From NCBI RefSeq assembly GCF_027186265.1, contig NZ_CP114176.1, positions 2,046,001 through 2,110,000 on the forward strand: a DNA stretch of 64,000 bases, written 5' to 3'. The notes beneath the pieces are model-generated. The model made no database searches and had not been told where the DNA came from. It was given only the letters and a program-made list of their open reading frames with translations. The translations under genes and the position numbers were made by a program. Positions 17,449-26,419 of this stretch are shown here, piece after piece; the stretch's first letter is position 1; each line of letters starts with the position of its first letter. This stretch comes from Lentibacillus daqui (GTDB lineage: Bacteria; Bacillota; Bacilli; Bacillales; Amphibacillaceae).

Positions 17449-19857
17449 CTACATCAGTTGATACGGCTGCATGTCCACCGTTATCTTCAGATCATCTTTT
17501 CTAATATCCTCATCAAATTGCTGGATAATTTTCCGGATGAGGTTCCGTAATTGTGGTTCATGCTTGTATTTTATCATGCATTGATAACGATATCTATCTT
17601 TCATCCTGGCAATTGGTGATGGTGTCGGACCAAGAATGACCGTTTTTTCATTTACATGTTTGCTTAATAATTGCACCATTTTTTGCGTTGTTTGTACTAC
17701 TTTTACACGATTTTCATGGGACACAGTTAATAACGCCAAAAAAACATATGGCGGATATTGGAATGTTCTGCGTGTGTTCATTTCCGTTCGATAAAATTGC
17801 AGATACTCGTATGTGCTTGCAAGTGTAATACTATAATGTTCCGGTGTGTAGGTTTGCACAATGACCTCACCGGGCAGTTCATGGCGCCCGGCCCTGCCAC
17901 TTACTTGCGTTAATAGCTGGAACGTTTTTTCTGATGACCGAAAATCTGGCAAGTGCAACATCGAATCCGCCGTCAAAACACCAACAAGGGTGACATTTTC
18001 AAAATCCAGCCCCTTGGCAATCATTTGCGTTCCCAATAAAATATCGGCCTGTCCATTGGCAAATTTCGTTAATAGTTTTTCATGTGCCCCTTTTCTTCTG
18101 GTTGTGTCGACATCCATGCGTATGACCTTTGCATCAGGAATCAACTGTGTCAACGCTTCTTCTACCCGTTGCGTTCCCGTTCCAAAATAACGGATTAAAT
18201 CACTTTGACATTCTGGACAGAACATAGGCATAGGTTCTTCATAGGAGCAATAATGACATTTTAATTGATTGCTATTTTTATGATAAGTTAACGCAATATC
18301 GCAATGGGGACACTCTTTCACATGCCCGCATTCCCGACACATGACAAAAGTGGAATACCCCCGGCGATTTAACAGCAGGACAACTTGTTCTCCTTTTTCG
18401 ATACGCTGTTCAATTTTTGCTTTTAAATCATGGGAAAACATAGTACGGTTACCAGCGTGCAGTTCCTTACGCATATCAACAATTTGTACATCCGGCATCC
18501 CTTGATCATTTGTACGCTTCGTTAATGTAGCAAGTTGATATACCCCTTTTTCGGCTCTGGCATAGGATTCAAGCGTTGGTGTTGCACTTCCCAGGATGAC
18601 CGGGCAGTGGTGGTTTTTGCCACGGTAAATTGCAACATCCCTGGCATGATAACGCGGCTGATCCTCCTGCTTGTAGCTTGTCTCATGTTCTTCATCGATA
18701 ATCACTACGCCAATATTCTCAAAAGGCGCAAAGATGGCAGACCTGGCTCCAACGACAACCTGAACTTCTTTACGTTGAATCTTCCGCCATTCATCATACT
18801 TCTCCCCAGCTGACAATCCACTATGCATGACCGCGACATTGGCGCCAAACCGTCCTTTAAACCGATGGACCATTTGTGGTGTCAGGGAAATTTCCGGAAC
18901 GAGTACGATTGCTTCTTTTCCCTTTTCAATGACGTCCTGGATCGTTTGTAAATAAATTTCCGTCTTTCCACTACCGGTTACACCATGTAGCAAAAATACA
19001 TCATGTTCGTTTTCGGCAATTTTATGTTTGATTGGCCGAATCGCCCGTTCTTGTTGATCGGTTAAGGTTAAGGGGCTGGTTTGGACAATTTGCGTATCAT
19101 CATATGGATTGCGAAACACTTCCACCTTTTTGGCAGATAGCAGCTGTTTTTCAATCAATTTGTTCACGGTTTGTGTGGTAGTTTTAAATTGCTTTAATAG
19201 TTTTGTTTGTTCGACTGGTTCCGGGTGTTCACTAAAAAATAACAGCAAATCCCGTTGCTTTGCCGCATTTTTAGCTAAATCATGAATCGCTTCCTCAAGC
19301 AAATAGGAATCCTTATTCGCCTCAATCATGGTGACATATTTCTTGGTAATCCTGGATTTGACCAGGTAATTAATCATGATATCACCAGCTGAGATGGCAT
19401 CACGCACATGGGCATAAGAAACCGGACCATTGGTGATTTCGTCATATGCTATTGTATCCCGTCCAGCAAATACAGTCTCCAAATCCGGCGCTAATTCGCC
19501 TTGTGTTAAGCGAACAAGTTCTTTTTTATATTGTGACTTCAAAACTTGCGGGAGCATTGCCTGATAAATAGTAATATAAAGACTCAATGTTTCTTCAGCC
19601 AGCCATTTGCCAAGATCAAGCAGTTCATCGGTTAGTACAGGCATTAAATCAAGTACATCAATCAATTCTTTTAGCTTTTTAAACGATGACTCTTGTGCAA
19701 ATCCGACGACATATCCCATGACTCTTCTTGGACCAAAGGGAGCAATTACGCGCATACCGGTTTGCAGTATGTCCATAAACCGCTCCGGAATCAAATAATC
19801 AAAAGTTTGGTTGATGGATCCTGCCGGGACGTCGACTATTACTTTGGCTATCTTCAC
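17449..19857 (-). CDS. priA: primosomal protein N' (PriA helicase)
   Basis: Replication-restart 3'-to-5' helicase that reloads the replisome at stalled forks. 802 residues. N-terminal DNA-binding domain; Walker A GVTGSGKTEIYL, Walker B VIIDEEHETSYK, GSATPTLES. An eight-cysteine zinc-binding insert includes CRECGHVKECPHCD and CHYCSYEEPMPMFCPEC. The QVSGRAGR motif VI is near the C-terminal third. It overlaps coaBC by 4 bases, as in B. subtilis. Confidence 0.97.
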   Translation of the reverse strand: MKIAKVIVDVPAGSINQTFDYLIPERFMDILQTGMRVIAPFGPRRVMGYVVGFAQESSFKKLKELIDVLDLMPVLTDELLDLGKWLAEETLSLYITIYQAMLPQVLKSQYKKELVRLTQGELAPDLETVFAGRDTIAYDEITNGPVSYAHVRDAISAGDIMINYLVKSRITKKYVTMIEANKDSYLLEEAIHDLAKNAAKQRDLLLFFSEHPEPVEQTKLLKQFKTTTQTVNKLIEKQLLSAKKVEVFRNPYDDTQIVQTSPLTLTDQQERAIRPIKHKIAENEHDVFLLHGVTGSGKTEIYLQTIQDVIEKGKEAIVLVPEISLTPQMVHRFKGRFGANVAVMHSGLSAGEKYDEWRKIQRKEVQVVVGARSAIFAPFENIGVVIIDEEHETSYKQEDQPRYHARDVAIYRGKNHHCPVILGSATPTLESYARAEKGVYQLATLTKRTNDQGMPDVQIVDMRKELHAGNRTMFSHDLKAKIEQRIEKGEQVVLLLNRRGYSTFVMCRECGHVKECPHCDIALTYHKNSNQLKCHYCSYEEPMPMFCPECQSDLIRYFGTGTQRVEEALTQLIPDAKVIRMDVDTTRRKGAHEKLLTKFANGQADILLGTQMIAKGLDFENVTLVGVLTADSMLHLPDFRSSEKTFQLLTQVSGRAGRHELPGEVIVQTYTPEHYSITLASTYEYLQFYRTEMNTRRTFQYPPYVFLALLTVSHENRVKVVQTTQKMVQLLSKHVNEKTVILGPTPSPIARMKDRYRYQCMIKYKHEPQLRNLIRKIIQQFDEDIRKDDLKITVDMQPYQLM

Positions 19858-21062
19858 TTGGAACCATCCTTCATATCCCGGCTGATGAAGGAAATAATCT
19901 TATCCGCAATATCCCGTTTGGATGATAAGGCTATTTCTTCTGTTTGCATTTGTTTATTGATGTAAGTGACAACGTTTGTATCACCTTCAAAACCGGCGCC
20001 GGCAGCTGATACATCATTAATGACAATCGCATCCAATCGTTTCTTGTGCAATTTATGCATACCATAATCAAATGCATCAGTTGTTTCCGCAGCAAATCCA
20101 ACTAAAAATTGATGGGTTTTTTCTTCACCTAGTGATTGTAAAATATCCTTCGTTCTTTCCATTTTAACCGTCCATTCCCCATCCTGTTTTTTCATTTTTT
20201 GATCATACACCTGTTTGGGGCGGTAATCAGCAACAGCTGCAGCCTTGATTACAATATCGCTCTCTGCAAAATATCGATGCATTGCTTGAAACATCTCTTC
20301 TGCGGTTGTAATATCAATGCGATGAATATTTGAGTGGTTTGTCCTTTCCTGTGTTGGACCAGTAACAAGCGTAACCGTTGCACCTTGATAAGCGGCAGCC
20401 TCGGCCAGGGCAAACCCCATTTTACCCGAAGAACGGTTGGTAAAATAACGTACCGGATCAATTTGTTCCCTTGTCGGACCTGCAGAGACCAATACGTTTT
20501 TACCCGTCAATATACCAGATTCTGTTTGGTGCCGGTCCACTGTTTCGATAATCATTTCTGGTTCCTCGAGCCGCCCTTTACCAACATAGCCACATGCTAA
20601 ATAACCTGCACCTGGTTCAATAAAGTGGTAACCCCAGTCAGCAAGTTTTTGCATATTTTCGATCACTGCGGGGTGTTCATACATGTGAACATTCATCGCC
20701 GGGGCAATGTATACCGTTGCTTTTGTTGCTAACAGGGTAGTTGACAACATATCATCGGCGATCCCATGGGCTAATTTGGCAATGATGTTTGCGGTTGCAG
20801 GGGCAATGATTACAATATCCGCCCAATCGGCAACATCGATATGGGCAATTTTTTTCACATCTTTTTCGTCAAACGTGTCGGTATATACCGGGTTTCTGGA
20901 TAATGCCTGAAATGTTAACGGGGATACAAACTTTTGGGCATGATCAGTCATCATCACTTTTACATTGGCACCTGCCTGGGTTAATTTACTTGTTAATGCA
21001 CACGCCTTATACGCGGCAATTCCCCCAGTAACCCCCAACACAATATTCTTATCCTGTAGCAT
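19854..21062 (-). CDS. coaBC: bifunctional phosphopantothenoylcysteine decarboxylase / phosphopantothenate-cysteine ligase
   Basis: Makes 4'-phosphopantetheine precursor for CoA. The N-terminal FMN-dependent CoaC half carries the GVTGGIAAYKA start, the PAMN motif and an active-site Cys in YLACGYVGKGRLEEP. The C-terminal CoaB half begins near VLVSAGPTREQIDPVR and contains SSGKMGFALAEAA. The ATG at 21062 and the GTG one codon upstream are both possible starts. It is preceded by a 143-bp MITE-like repeat rather than directly by rpoZ. Confidence 0.95.
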   Translation of the reverse strand: MLQDKNIVLGVTGGIAAYKACALTSKLTQAGANVKVMMTDHAQKFVSPLTFQALSRNPVYTDTFDEKDVKKIAHIDVADWADIVIIAPATANIIAKLAHGIADDMLSTTLLATKATVYIAPAMNVHMYEHPAVIENMQKLADWGYHFIEPGAGYLACGYVGKGRLEEPEMIIETVDRHQTESGILTGKNVLVSAGPTREQIDPVRYFTNRSSGKMGFALAEAAAYQGATVTLVTGPTQERTNHSNIHRIDITTAEEMFQAMHRYFAESDIVIKAAAVADYRPKQVYDQKMKKQDGEWTVKMERTKDILQSLGEEKTHQFLVGFAAETTDAFDYGMHKLHKKRLDAIVINDVSAAGAGFEGDTNVVTYINKQMQTEEIALSSKRDIADKIISFISRDMKDGSK

Positions 21063-21110
21063 CACGAAATCCCCTTTTCAAGTTCAATAAAAAATGACCT
21101 ATATGTGCGT

Positions 21111-21253
21111 GTTCAAAAAGGAGGATAAAAAGGACCGAGAAGTTCTAGGCGGCGTAGCTTTGAGCACCGGAGTGTACATAAAAGGTACATGAGGAGCGGA
21201 AAAGCAAGCCAACAACGAAATTCGACGTGTCATTTTTACCGGACTTTTTGAAC
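21111..21253. repeat. MITE-like repeat, full copy (143 bp)
   Basis: Element with 10-base terminal inverted repeats GTTCAAAAAG and CTTTTTGAAC enclosing a non-coding core with no reading frame. The right half (from AAAAGGTACATGAGG onward) recurs at 52570-52643 with only a few differences. It sits between rpoZ and coaBC, genes that are adjacent in B. subtilis, so it is an insertion. Related short repeats with these ends are, to my recollection, common in Bacillaceae genomes; that is not shown by this sequence. Confidence 0.75.
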
Positions 21254-21353
21254 ATCCTCTATATACATCATACAAAATTATTTGTTCATAAAACAAATAA
21301 TACCCCCGCGCAGCTCACTGGCGAGAGTATCAAAATCGTGTATAGAGTAAAGC

Positions 21354-21593
21354 CTAGGAGCGGAACTGTTCGGTTTCGGTAATTTCGCCATCAGGATTTT
21401 TTTCTTTGACGAATAGTTTTCCCGCCTGAACTTCCTCCAACGCCTTGCCAACATTCTTATCTGATTTCGGGTTTGCGATTTGGCATGGTTTGTCATGTTG
21501 CATTTCGCGTGCCCGTCGTGCAGATAAAACCACAAGCGTATATTTAGATTTAATTTGTTCCTGCAATGCATCAATTGATGGATCTAACATCAT
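21354..21593 (-). CDS. rpoZ: DNA-directed RNA polymerase omega subunit
   Basis: 79-residue RpoZ/YloH that helps assemble and stabilise RNA polymerase. N-terminal MLDPSIDALQEQIKSKYTLV and the central SARRAREMQ are characteristic. The ribosome-binding site GGAGGAGG lies inside the last codons of gmk, two bases upstream, so translation is coupled. Confidence 0.93.
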   Translation of the reverse strand: MMLDPSIDALQEQIKSKYTLVVLSARRAREMQHDKPCQIANPKSDKNVGKALEEVQAGKLFVKEKNPDGEITETEQFRS

Positions 21594-21595
21594 AG

Positions 21596-22210
21596 TTATT
21601 CCTCCTCCAATAATTGCTTATATTGTTTCGCGATTCGTTCCCGTTTCAAATGTTCGCTTTGGATAATCGCCTTTATTTTTTTTACTGCATGATCTACCTG
21701 GTCATTGACGACAACATAATCATAGGCATCCATCATTTCAATTTCATCACGTGCCGCTTTTAACCGGTTTAGCACAAGGTCTTCCGTTTCCGTTCCCCGG
21801 CTGACAATTCGATTCTTCAATTCTTCCAAACTTGGTGGAAATAGAAAAATAAATACACCCTCCGGAAAATTTTTCTTCACTTGTAATGCACCCTGAACTT
21901 CAATTTCCAGAAAAACGTCATGCCCAGCTGCCAATGTCTCTTCCACATATTTTCTTGGTGTTCCATAGTAGTTGTTCACATATTGGGCGTATTCCAATAA
22001 CTGGTTTTGACGAATCAAATTCTCAAATTCTGCTTTTGTTTTAAAAAAATAATCGACTCCATCTGTTTCGCCGGGTCGTTTTTCTCTGGTTGTCATTGAA
22101 ATGGAGTATCTTAACTGGGTATCATGATTAAACAATTCCTTTCTCACTGTACCCTTTCCGACACCAGACGGTCCAGAGAGAACAAATAAAATCCCTTTCT
22201 CTTCTATCAA
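21596..22210 (-). CDS. gmk: guanylate kinase
   Basis: Phosphorylates GMP to GDP with ATP. 204 residues. P-loop GPSGVGKGTVRKEL (~13-26), GMP-binding SMTTREKRPGE (~38-48) and YGTPRKYVEE. TTG start at 22210 with GGGAGG upstream. Gene order remA-gmk-rpoZ is conserved in Bacillaceae. Confidence 0.97.
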   Translation of the reverse strand: MIEEKGILFVLSGPSGVGKGTVRKELFNHDTQLRYSISMTTREKRPGETDGVDYFFKTKAEFENLIRQNQLLEYAQYVNNYYGTPRKYVEETLAAGHDVFLEIEVQGALQVKKNFPEGVFIFLFPPSLEELKNRIVSRGTETEDLVLNRLKAARDEIEMMDAYDYVVVNDQVDHAVKKIKAIIQSEHLKRERIAKQYKQLLEEE

Positions 22211-22228
22211 AACGAGTTAACCTCCCAT

Positions 22229-22489
22229 TTATTCATCTGAATCTTCTTCATGGCTCAGCACCCGCTGACCTACTGTTTCCGGCTGAACGGCAGATAATAC
22301 AACATGGTCACTATCCGTAATAATAACAGCTCTTGTTCTGCGTCCATATGTGGCATCCACCAATTTATTATTGTCACGTGCTACTGTAATAATCCGTTTG
22401 ATTGGTGCTGACTCCGGCGATACAATCGAGATGATCCGATTTGCGGAAACTACATTACCGAAGCCAATATTAATTAAACGTAAATTCAA
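22229..22489 (-). CDS. remA: extracellular matrix/biofilm regulator RemA
   Basis: 86-residue DNA-binding protein that in B. subtilis activates matrix operons (eps, tapA-sipW-tasA) and osmoprotection genes. The conserved core INIGFGNVVSANRIISIVSP and the DATYGRRTRAV segment are present. TTG start at 22489 with GGGGGA upstream. The window also contains an orphan TapA-like gene, a possible downstream target (inference). Confidence 0.95.
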   Translation of the reverse strand: MNLRLINIGFGNVVSANRIISIVSPESAPIKRIITVARDNNKLVDATYGRRTRAVIITDSDHVVLSAVQPETVGQRVLSHEEDSDE

Positions 22490-22649
22490 ACTGTTTCCCC
22501 CTTAAAACGAAAAGTGTAAGCGCCCGTTTAGCAGCGTATGAACCGGACTGAACTTAGCCGCCGTAAAGTGATTATCCCAGTCCATCACCACTTGAAACAA
22601 TTCCATAATATATCTATTATATGAAAAAATAACAGCAAAACACAAGCTA

Positions 22650-23528
22650 TTACTCAATATTTTGGATTTGTTCTTTCATTTTCTCCACTTCACTCTTGAT
22701 TGATACCACCCATTCACTGATTTTCGGATCTGTTGACTTGGAACCGATCGTGTTTATTTCCCGGTGCATCTCTTGCAGGATAAAATCAAGCTGCCTTCCT
22801 ATTTGCGTGTCTTGTTGGATGGTAGAGAAAAAATGATCGATATGACTAAACAACCGGGTGATTTCTTCGGTAATATCCCCTTTTTCCGCTAACAGGGCGA
22901 TTTCCTGGTACATTCGTTGGTTATCCGTATCAAGCTTGTCGCCGATATATGTTTCAATCCGCTGATAGATCCGCTGACGATATTCCTCAATCACCTGGTC
23001 TCTTCGCGTTTGTAATCGCCCGACTAATTCTTTTACAGTATGTATTCGTCCGTTTATATCGGCAAGCAGTTTTTCGCCCTCATCTTCTCTGATCGTCAGC
23101 AATTTGGAACAGGCATCCACCACACATGTTAAAATATTTTCTGATAAACCATTCGCATCGTTGGTTTCCCGAACCGTGAATAATTCCGGAATGGACAGTA
23201 TTATATCCATAGGAATGTCACCGGTTAGCTGATAGCGCGCTTTTATCTGTTTCAATTGTTCCATATATTGATCTAATAACATCCAATCGGTTTCCAATGT
23301 TTTTGTAACAGCACCAGTACCATCGATGTTCAGGGTGACTTCAACCCGGCCACGTCCAAAAAAAGCTCGAATCCGTTCTTTAAGTTTTTCTTCCAGATAC
23401 ATAAAGGATGAAGGAATATTTAGTTGTACATCAAGAAAGCGGTGATTGACACTCTTCACCTCCACTGTGATCACTGCATTGTCCAATGATACAATACTGC
23501 TTCCATATCCAGTCATGCTTCTTACCAT
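22650..23528 (-). CDS. yloC: YicC family endoribonuclease
   Basis: 292-residue YicC/YloC protein; family members have been described as endoribonucleases. The N-terminal MVRSMTGYGSS motif and the C-terminal LDFILQEMHREINTIGSKS region are diagnostic. A glutamate-rich central helical part is typical. It is separated from remA by 160 bases and preceded by a perfect 32-bp palindrome overlapping its likely promoter. Confidence 0.93.
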   Translation of the reverse strand: MVRSMTGYGSSIVSLDNAVITVEVKSVNHRFLDVQLNIPSSFMYLEEKLKERIRAFFGRGRVEVTLNIDGTGAVTKTLETDWMLLDQYMEQLKQIKARYQLTGDIPMDIILSIPELFTVRETNDANGLSENILTCVVDACSKLLTIREDEGEKLLADINGRIHTVKELVGRLQTRRDQVIEEYRQRIYQRIETYIGDKLDTDNQRMYQEIALLAEKGDITEEITRLFSHIDHFFSTIQQDTQIGRQLDFILQEMHREINTIGSKSTDPKISEWVVSIKSEVEKMKEQIQNIE

Positions 23529-23560
23529 ACAATCACATCCATCTGTCTGATTTTACATTG

Positions 23561-23592
23561 TTTTATTATACCAGTTAACTGGTATAATAAAA
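23561..23592. promoter_or_regulatory. perfect 32-bp palindrome upstream of yloC
   Basis: The segment reads identically on both strands, centred on CCAGTTAACTGG with TATACC/GGTATA outside it and TTTTATTA/TAATAAAA ends. It contains TATAAT in minus orientation, suitable as the -10 of yloC, so it may be an operator. It also abuts the terminator of the upstream ATPase gene, and a purely structural role is possible. Confidence 0.45.
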
Positions 23593-23625
23593 ACTTCCAT
23601 CTGTAAGTTAAAGATGGAAGTTTCA
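23592..23625 (-). terminator. terminator of the P-type ATPase gene
   Basis: On the minus strand ACTTCCATCT, a 9-base loop, AGATGGAAGT, then TTTTTATT. It begins about ten bases after the ATPase stop codon. Confidence 0.85.
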
Positions 23626-23635
23626 TATCATTTCA

Positions 23636-26287
23636 TTATTTTTTGGTAAATCCAAACAGCACAGTTGGCAATGCACTAAGGAAAATAATTAGTAGCCAAT
23701 CATGCAGACCCAGGAACGTTGTATGGAAAATTGGTTGCAATGGTTCCAGATAAATCACGATAAGTAACAGCAGGATGGAAGACAAAACCGCCCAAATTAA
23801 ATATATATTTTCAAACGGATTCCGGGAAAATACCGAATCTTCACTACGACAATCGAATACATGAATCAGCTGGGCCATGACCAAGGTTGTAAAGGCAACC
23901 GTTTGCCCATGAACAAGGTGATCCGGATTATTATGATAAGTGACCATAAACGCGGCCAATGTAACCATTCCTATTAAAATACCTCTTGTGATGATTTTAA
24001 AACCAAGCCCTCTGGCAAAAACGCCTTCCCTTGGATTCCGAGGCGCGCGCTGCATTACGTTACCCTCTGGTTTGTCTAAGCCAAGCGCCATCGCCGGAAG
24101 TCCATCGGTTACCAGATTCACCCACAAGATTTGCACAGGTACGAGGGGAAGCGGTAAAGCTAAGAGCATCGCAAAGAACATCACCAGAATTTCGCCAACA
24201 TTGGAGGCCAGTAAATAACGAATGAATTTGCGAATGTTTTCGTAAATGTTCCGTCCTTCCTGGATCGCCGCTTTAATGGTTGCGAAATTATCATCCATCA
24301 AAACCAGTGATGATGCTTCTTTGGTTACATCGGTACCTGTTTGCCCCATGCCAATACCGATGTTACTGGCTTTAATTGCGGGTGCATCGTTCACCCCATC
24401 GCCCGTCATGGCAACGATATGCCCTTTGTCCTGAAAGGCATTGACAATTTTCAGTTTATGCTCAGGTGTTACCCTGGCAAAAACATAGACCAGGTCAATA
24501 CAGTCACGTAATTCTTCTGCCGACATTTGATTTAACTGACTGCCCTCAAGCACAAGACCATTTTCGGGAAGCAGCTCCAGATTTTTGGCGATCGCTCTTG
24601 CTGTGTTAACATGATCGCCGGTAATCATCACTGTCTTAATCCCTGCATTTCGACATTCAGCGATTGCCTGCTTGACCTCTTTACGTGGCGGGTCAATGAT
24701 GCCATACAATCCGACTAATGTTAATTCGGTTTCAACAAACGCCGTATCCATTGTATCACCGTTGGTTAACGGCTTGACGGCAATCGCAATCGTACGAAGT
24801 GCTTGCTCGGCCATATCATCGATCGCTGTTTCAAATTGTTGCTTGTCTTTTTGTTTCAATAATCTTCTGCCGTTTTCACCCTGTACAAAGGATGACCTGG
24901 GAAGCAGTACATCCGGTGCCCCTTTTGTAATCACAAATCGCTGTCTGTTCTTATCTTCCACAATAACACTCATCCGTTTACGATCGGAATCAAACGGTAT
25001 TTCCTTAATGATTTTGTAATCATCCTGACCTGGTTTACGTCCAATTTTACGGGCAGCCACCAGTAACGCACCATCTGTCGGATCACCGTCAACAACATAT
25101 TTTCCCTTTTTCACCCGTAATGTGGCATGGTTGCATAATTCTCCATAGGTGAGCATCGATAATAAGTTTGGAAACGTATCATCGACCCTTGTGTTATCCA
25201 GAAAATAACCACCTTGAATATCATAGCCGTCCCCGGTTACATAGAGATGCTTGTTATTTAAGAAAATGTTTTTAACAGTCATTTGGTTTTCCGTCATCGT
25301 ACCGGTCTTATCTGAACAAATGACCGATGCACAACCTAATGTTTCTACTGCTGACAGTTTGCGAACAATTGCTTTTTTCCGGATCATCCGCTGCACTCCC
25401 AGAGAAAGCGCAACTGTCACAATGGCAGGCAAACCCTCGGGAATCGCCGCAACCGCCAATGACACACCGGCTAAAAACATGTTATAGACAGGATGCCCGT
25501 GGTATACACCGATAATAACAACCAAAGCTGTTAAAGCGAGGGCAACAAATATTAGGATCCGCCCCAACTCCGCCAGTTTGTTTTCCAGTGGAGTGGCTAT
25601 TTTCTTCGTCTTGCCCATTAGTGAAGCAATCTGACCCATCACCGTATTCATGCCTGTCCCGACAACAATCCCAATCCCATTACCTCTTGTTACCAAAGTG
25701 CCCATAAATGCCATATTACGTTGGTCTTGCGGGTCCAAGTGATCTTGATTGATGGTTGCGGCATGCTTCATAACGGGCAGGGATTCCCCTGTTAACGCAG
25801 ATTCCTCAGTTTCCAGGCTTGCAGACTTTGTGATCCGTATATCAGCTGGTATTCGATCCCCGCTTGACAGCCTGATGACGTCACCTGCAACAATTTCCTG
25901 AGAAAAGATACGCACCCATTCCCCGTCTCGTAAAACTGTTGCTACTGGTGCCGAGAGCTCTTTTAATTTTGCCAATGATTTTTCCGCCTTCTGTTCCTGG
26001 AAAAACCCGAAAAAGGCATTGGCGATCACAATAACCATAATTGCAATCGCATCAACGTATTCCCCCAACAATCCGGCAATTAGCGTTGCTGCAAGTAAGA
26101 CAATCACCATGAAATCCTGAAACTGTTTCAAAAATATTAACCATATTGATGTGCTTTTTTCCTCTTTCAGTACGTTGGGACCGAATTTTTCCCGGCGTTT
26201 TGTAACTTGTTTCACAGGTAATCCTTTATCCATTTCCACATGTAAGTGCTTTGCAACTTCATCTACATCTGACTGATACCATTTCAT
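23636..26287 (-). CDS. yloB: calcium-translocating P-type ATPase, SERCA type (YloB)
   Basis: P2A-type ATPase, 883 residues, exporting Ca2+ (B. subtilis YloB is a SERCA-like pump tied to sporulation and calcium homeostasis). N-terminal cation-ATPase domain; TGES actuator motif; PEGLPA helix M4; phosphorylation motif CSDKTGTMTENQMT; MTGDGVNDAPA hinge; six C-terminal helices. ATG 26287 is chosen because GGAGGT lies ten bases upstream; the longer in-frame start at 26314 lacks a site. Lies between yicC and rqcH, as in B. subtilis. Confidence 0.94.
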   Translation of the reverse strand: MKWYQSDVDEVAKHLHVEMDKGLPVKQVTKRREKFGPNVLKEEKSTSIWLIFLKQFQDFMVIVLLAATLIAGLLGEYVDAIAIMVIVIANAFFGFFQEQKAEKSLAKLKELSAPVATVLRDGEWVRIFSQEIVAGDVIRLSSGDRIPADIRITKSASLETEESALTGESLPVMKHAATINQDHLDPQDQRNMAFMGTLVTRGNGIGIVVGTGMNTVMGQIASLMGKTKKIATPLENKLAELGRILIFVALALTALVVIIGVYHGHPVYNMFLAGVSLAVAAIPEGLPAIVTVALSLGVQRMIRKKAIVRKLSAVETLGCASVICSDKTGTMTENQMTVKNIFLNNKHLYVTGDGYDIQGGYFLDNTRVDDTFPNLLSMLTYGELCNHATLRVKKGKYVVDGDPTDGALLVAARKIGRKPGQDDYKIIKEIPFDSDRKRMSVIVEDKNRQRFVITKGAPDVLLPRSSFVQGENGRRLLKQKDKQQFETAIDDMAEQALRTIAIAVKPLTNGDTMDTAFVETELTLVGLYGIIDPPRKEVKQAIAECRNAGIKTVMITGDHVNTARAIAKNLELLPENGLVLEGSQLNQMSAEELRDCIDLVYVFARVTPEHKLKIVNAFQDKGHIVAMTGDGVNDAPAIKASNIGIGMGQTGTDVTKEASSLVLMDDNFATIKAAIQEGRNIYENIRKFIRYLLASNVGEILVMFFAMLLALPLPLVPVQILWVNLVTDGLPAMALGLDKPEGNVMQRAPRNPREGVFARGLGFKIITRGILIGMVTLAAFMVTYHNNPDHLVHGQTVAFTTLVMAQLIHVFDCRSEDSVFSRNPFENIYLIWAVLSSILLLLIVIYLEPLQPIFHTTFLGLHDWLLIIFLSALPTVLFGFTKK

Positions 26288-26419
26288 ACTAAATACCTCC
26301 ACATGCACCTGCACACTTTTATCCCTTGGTAAATACTTTTTAGGGATTGTCCAATCTGTTTATTCATTTCTATGCAGACAAGCACTTAAAAATGCTATAA
26401 TTACTTATGAGGTGATCGC

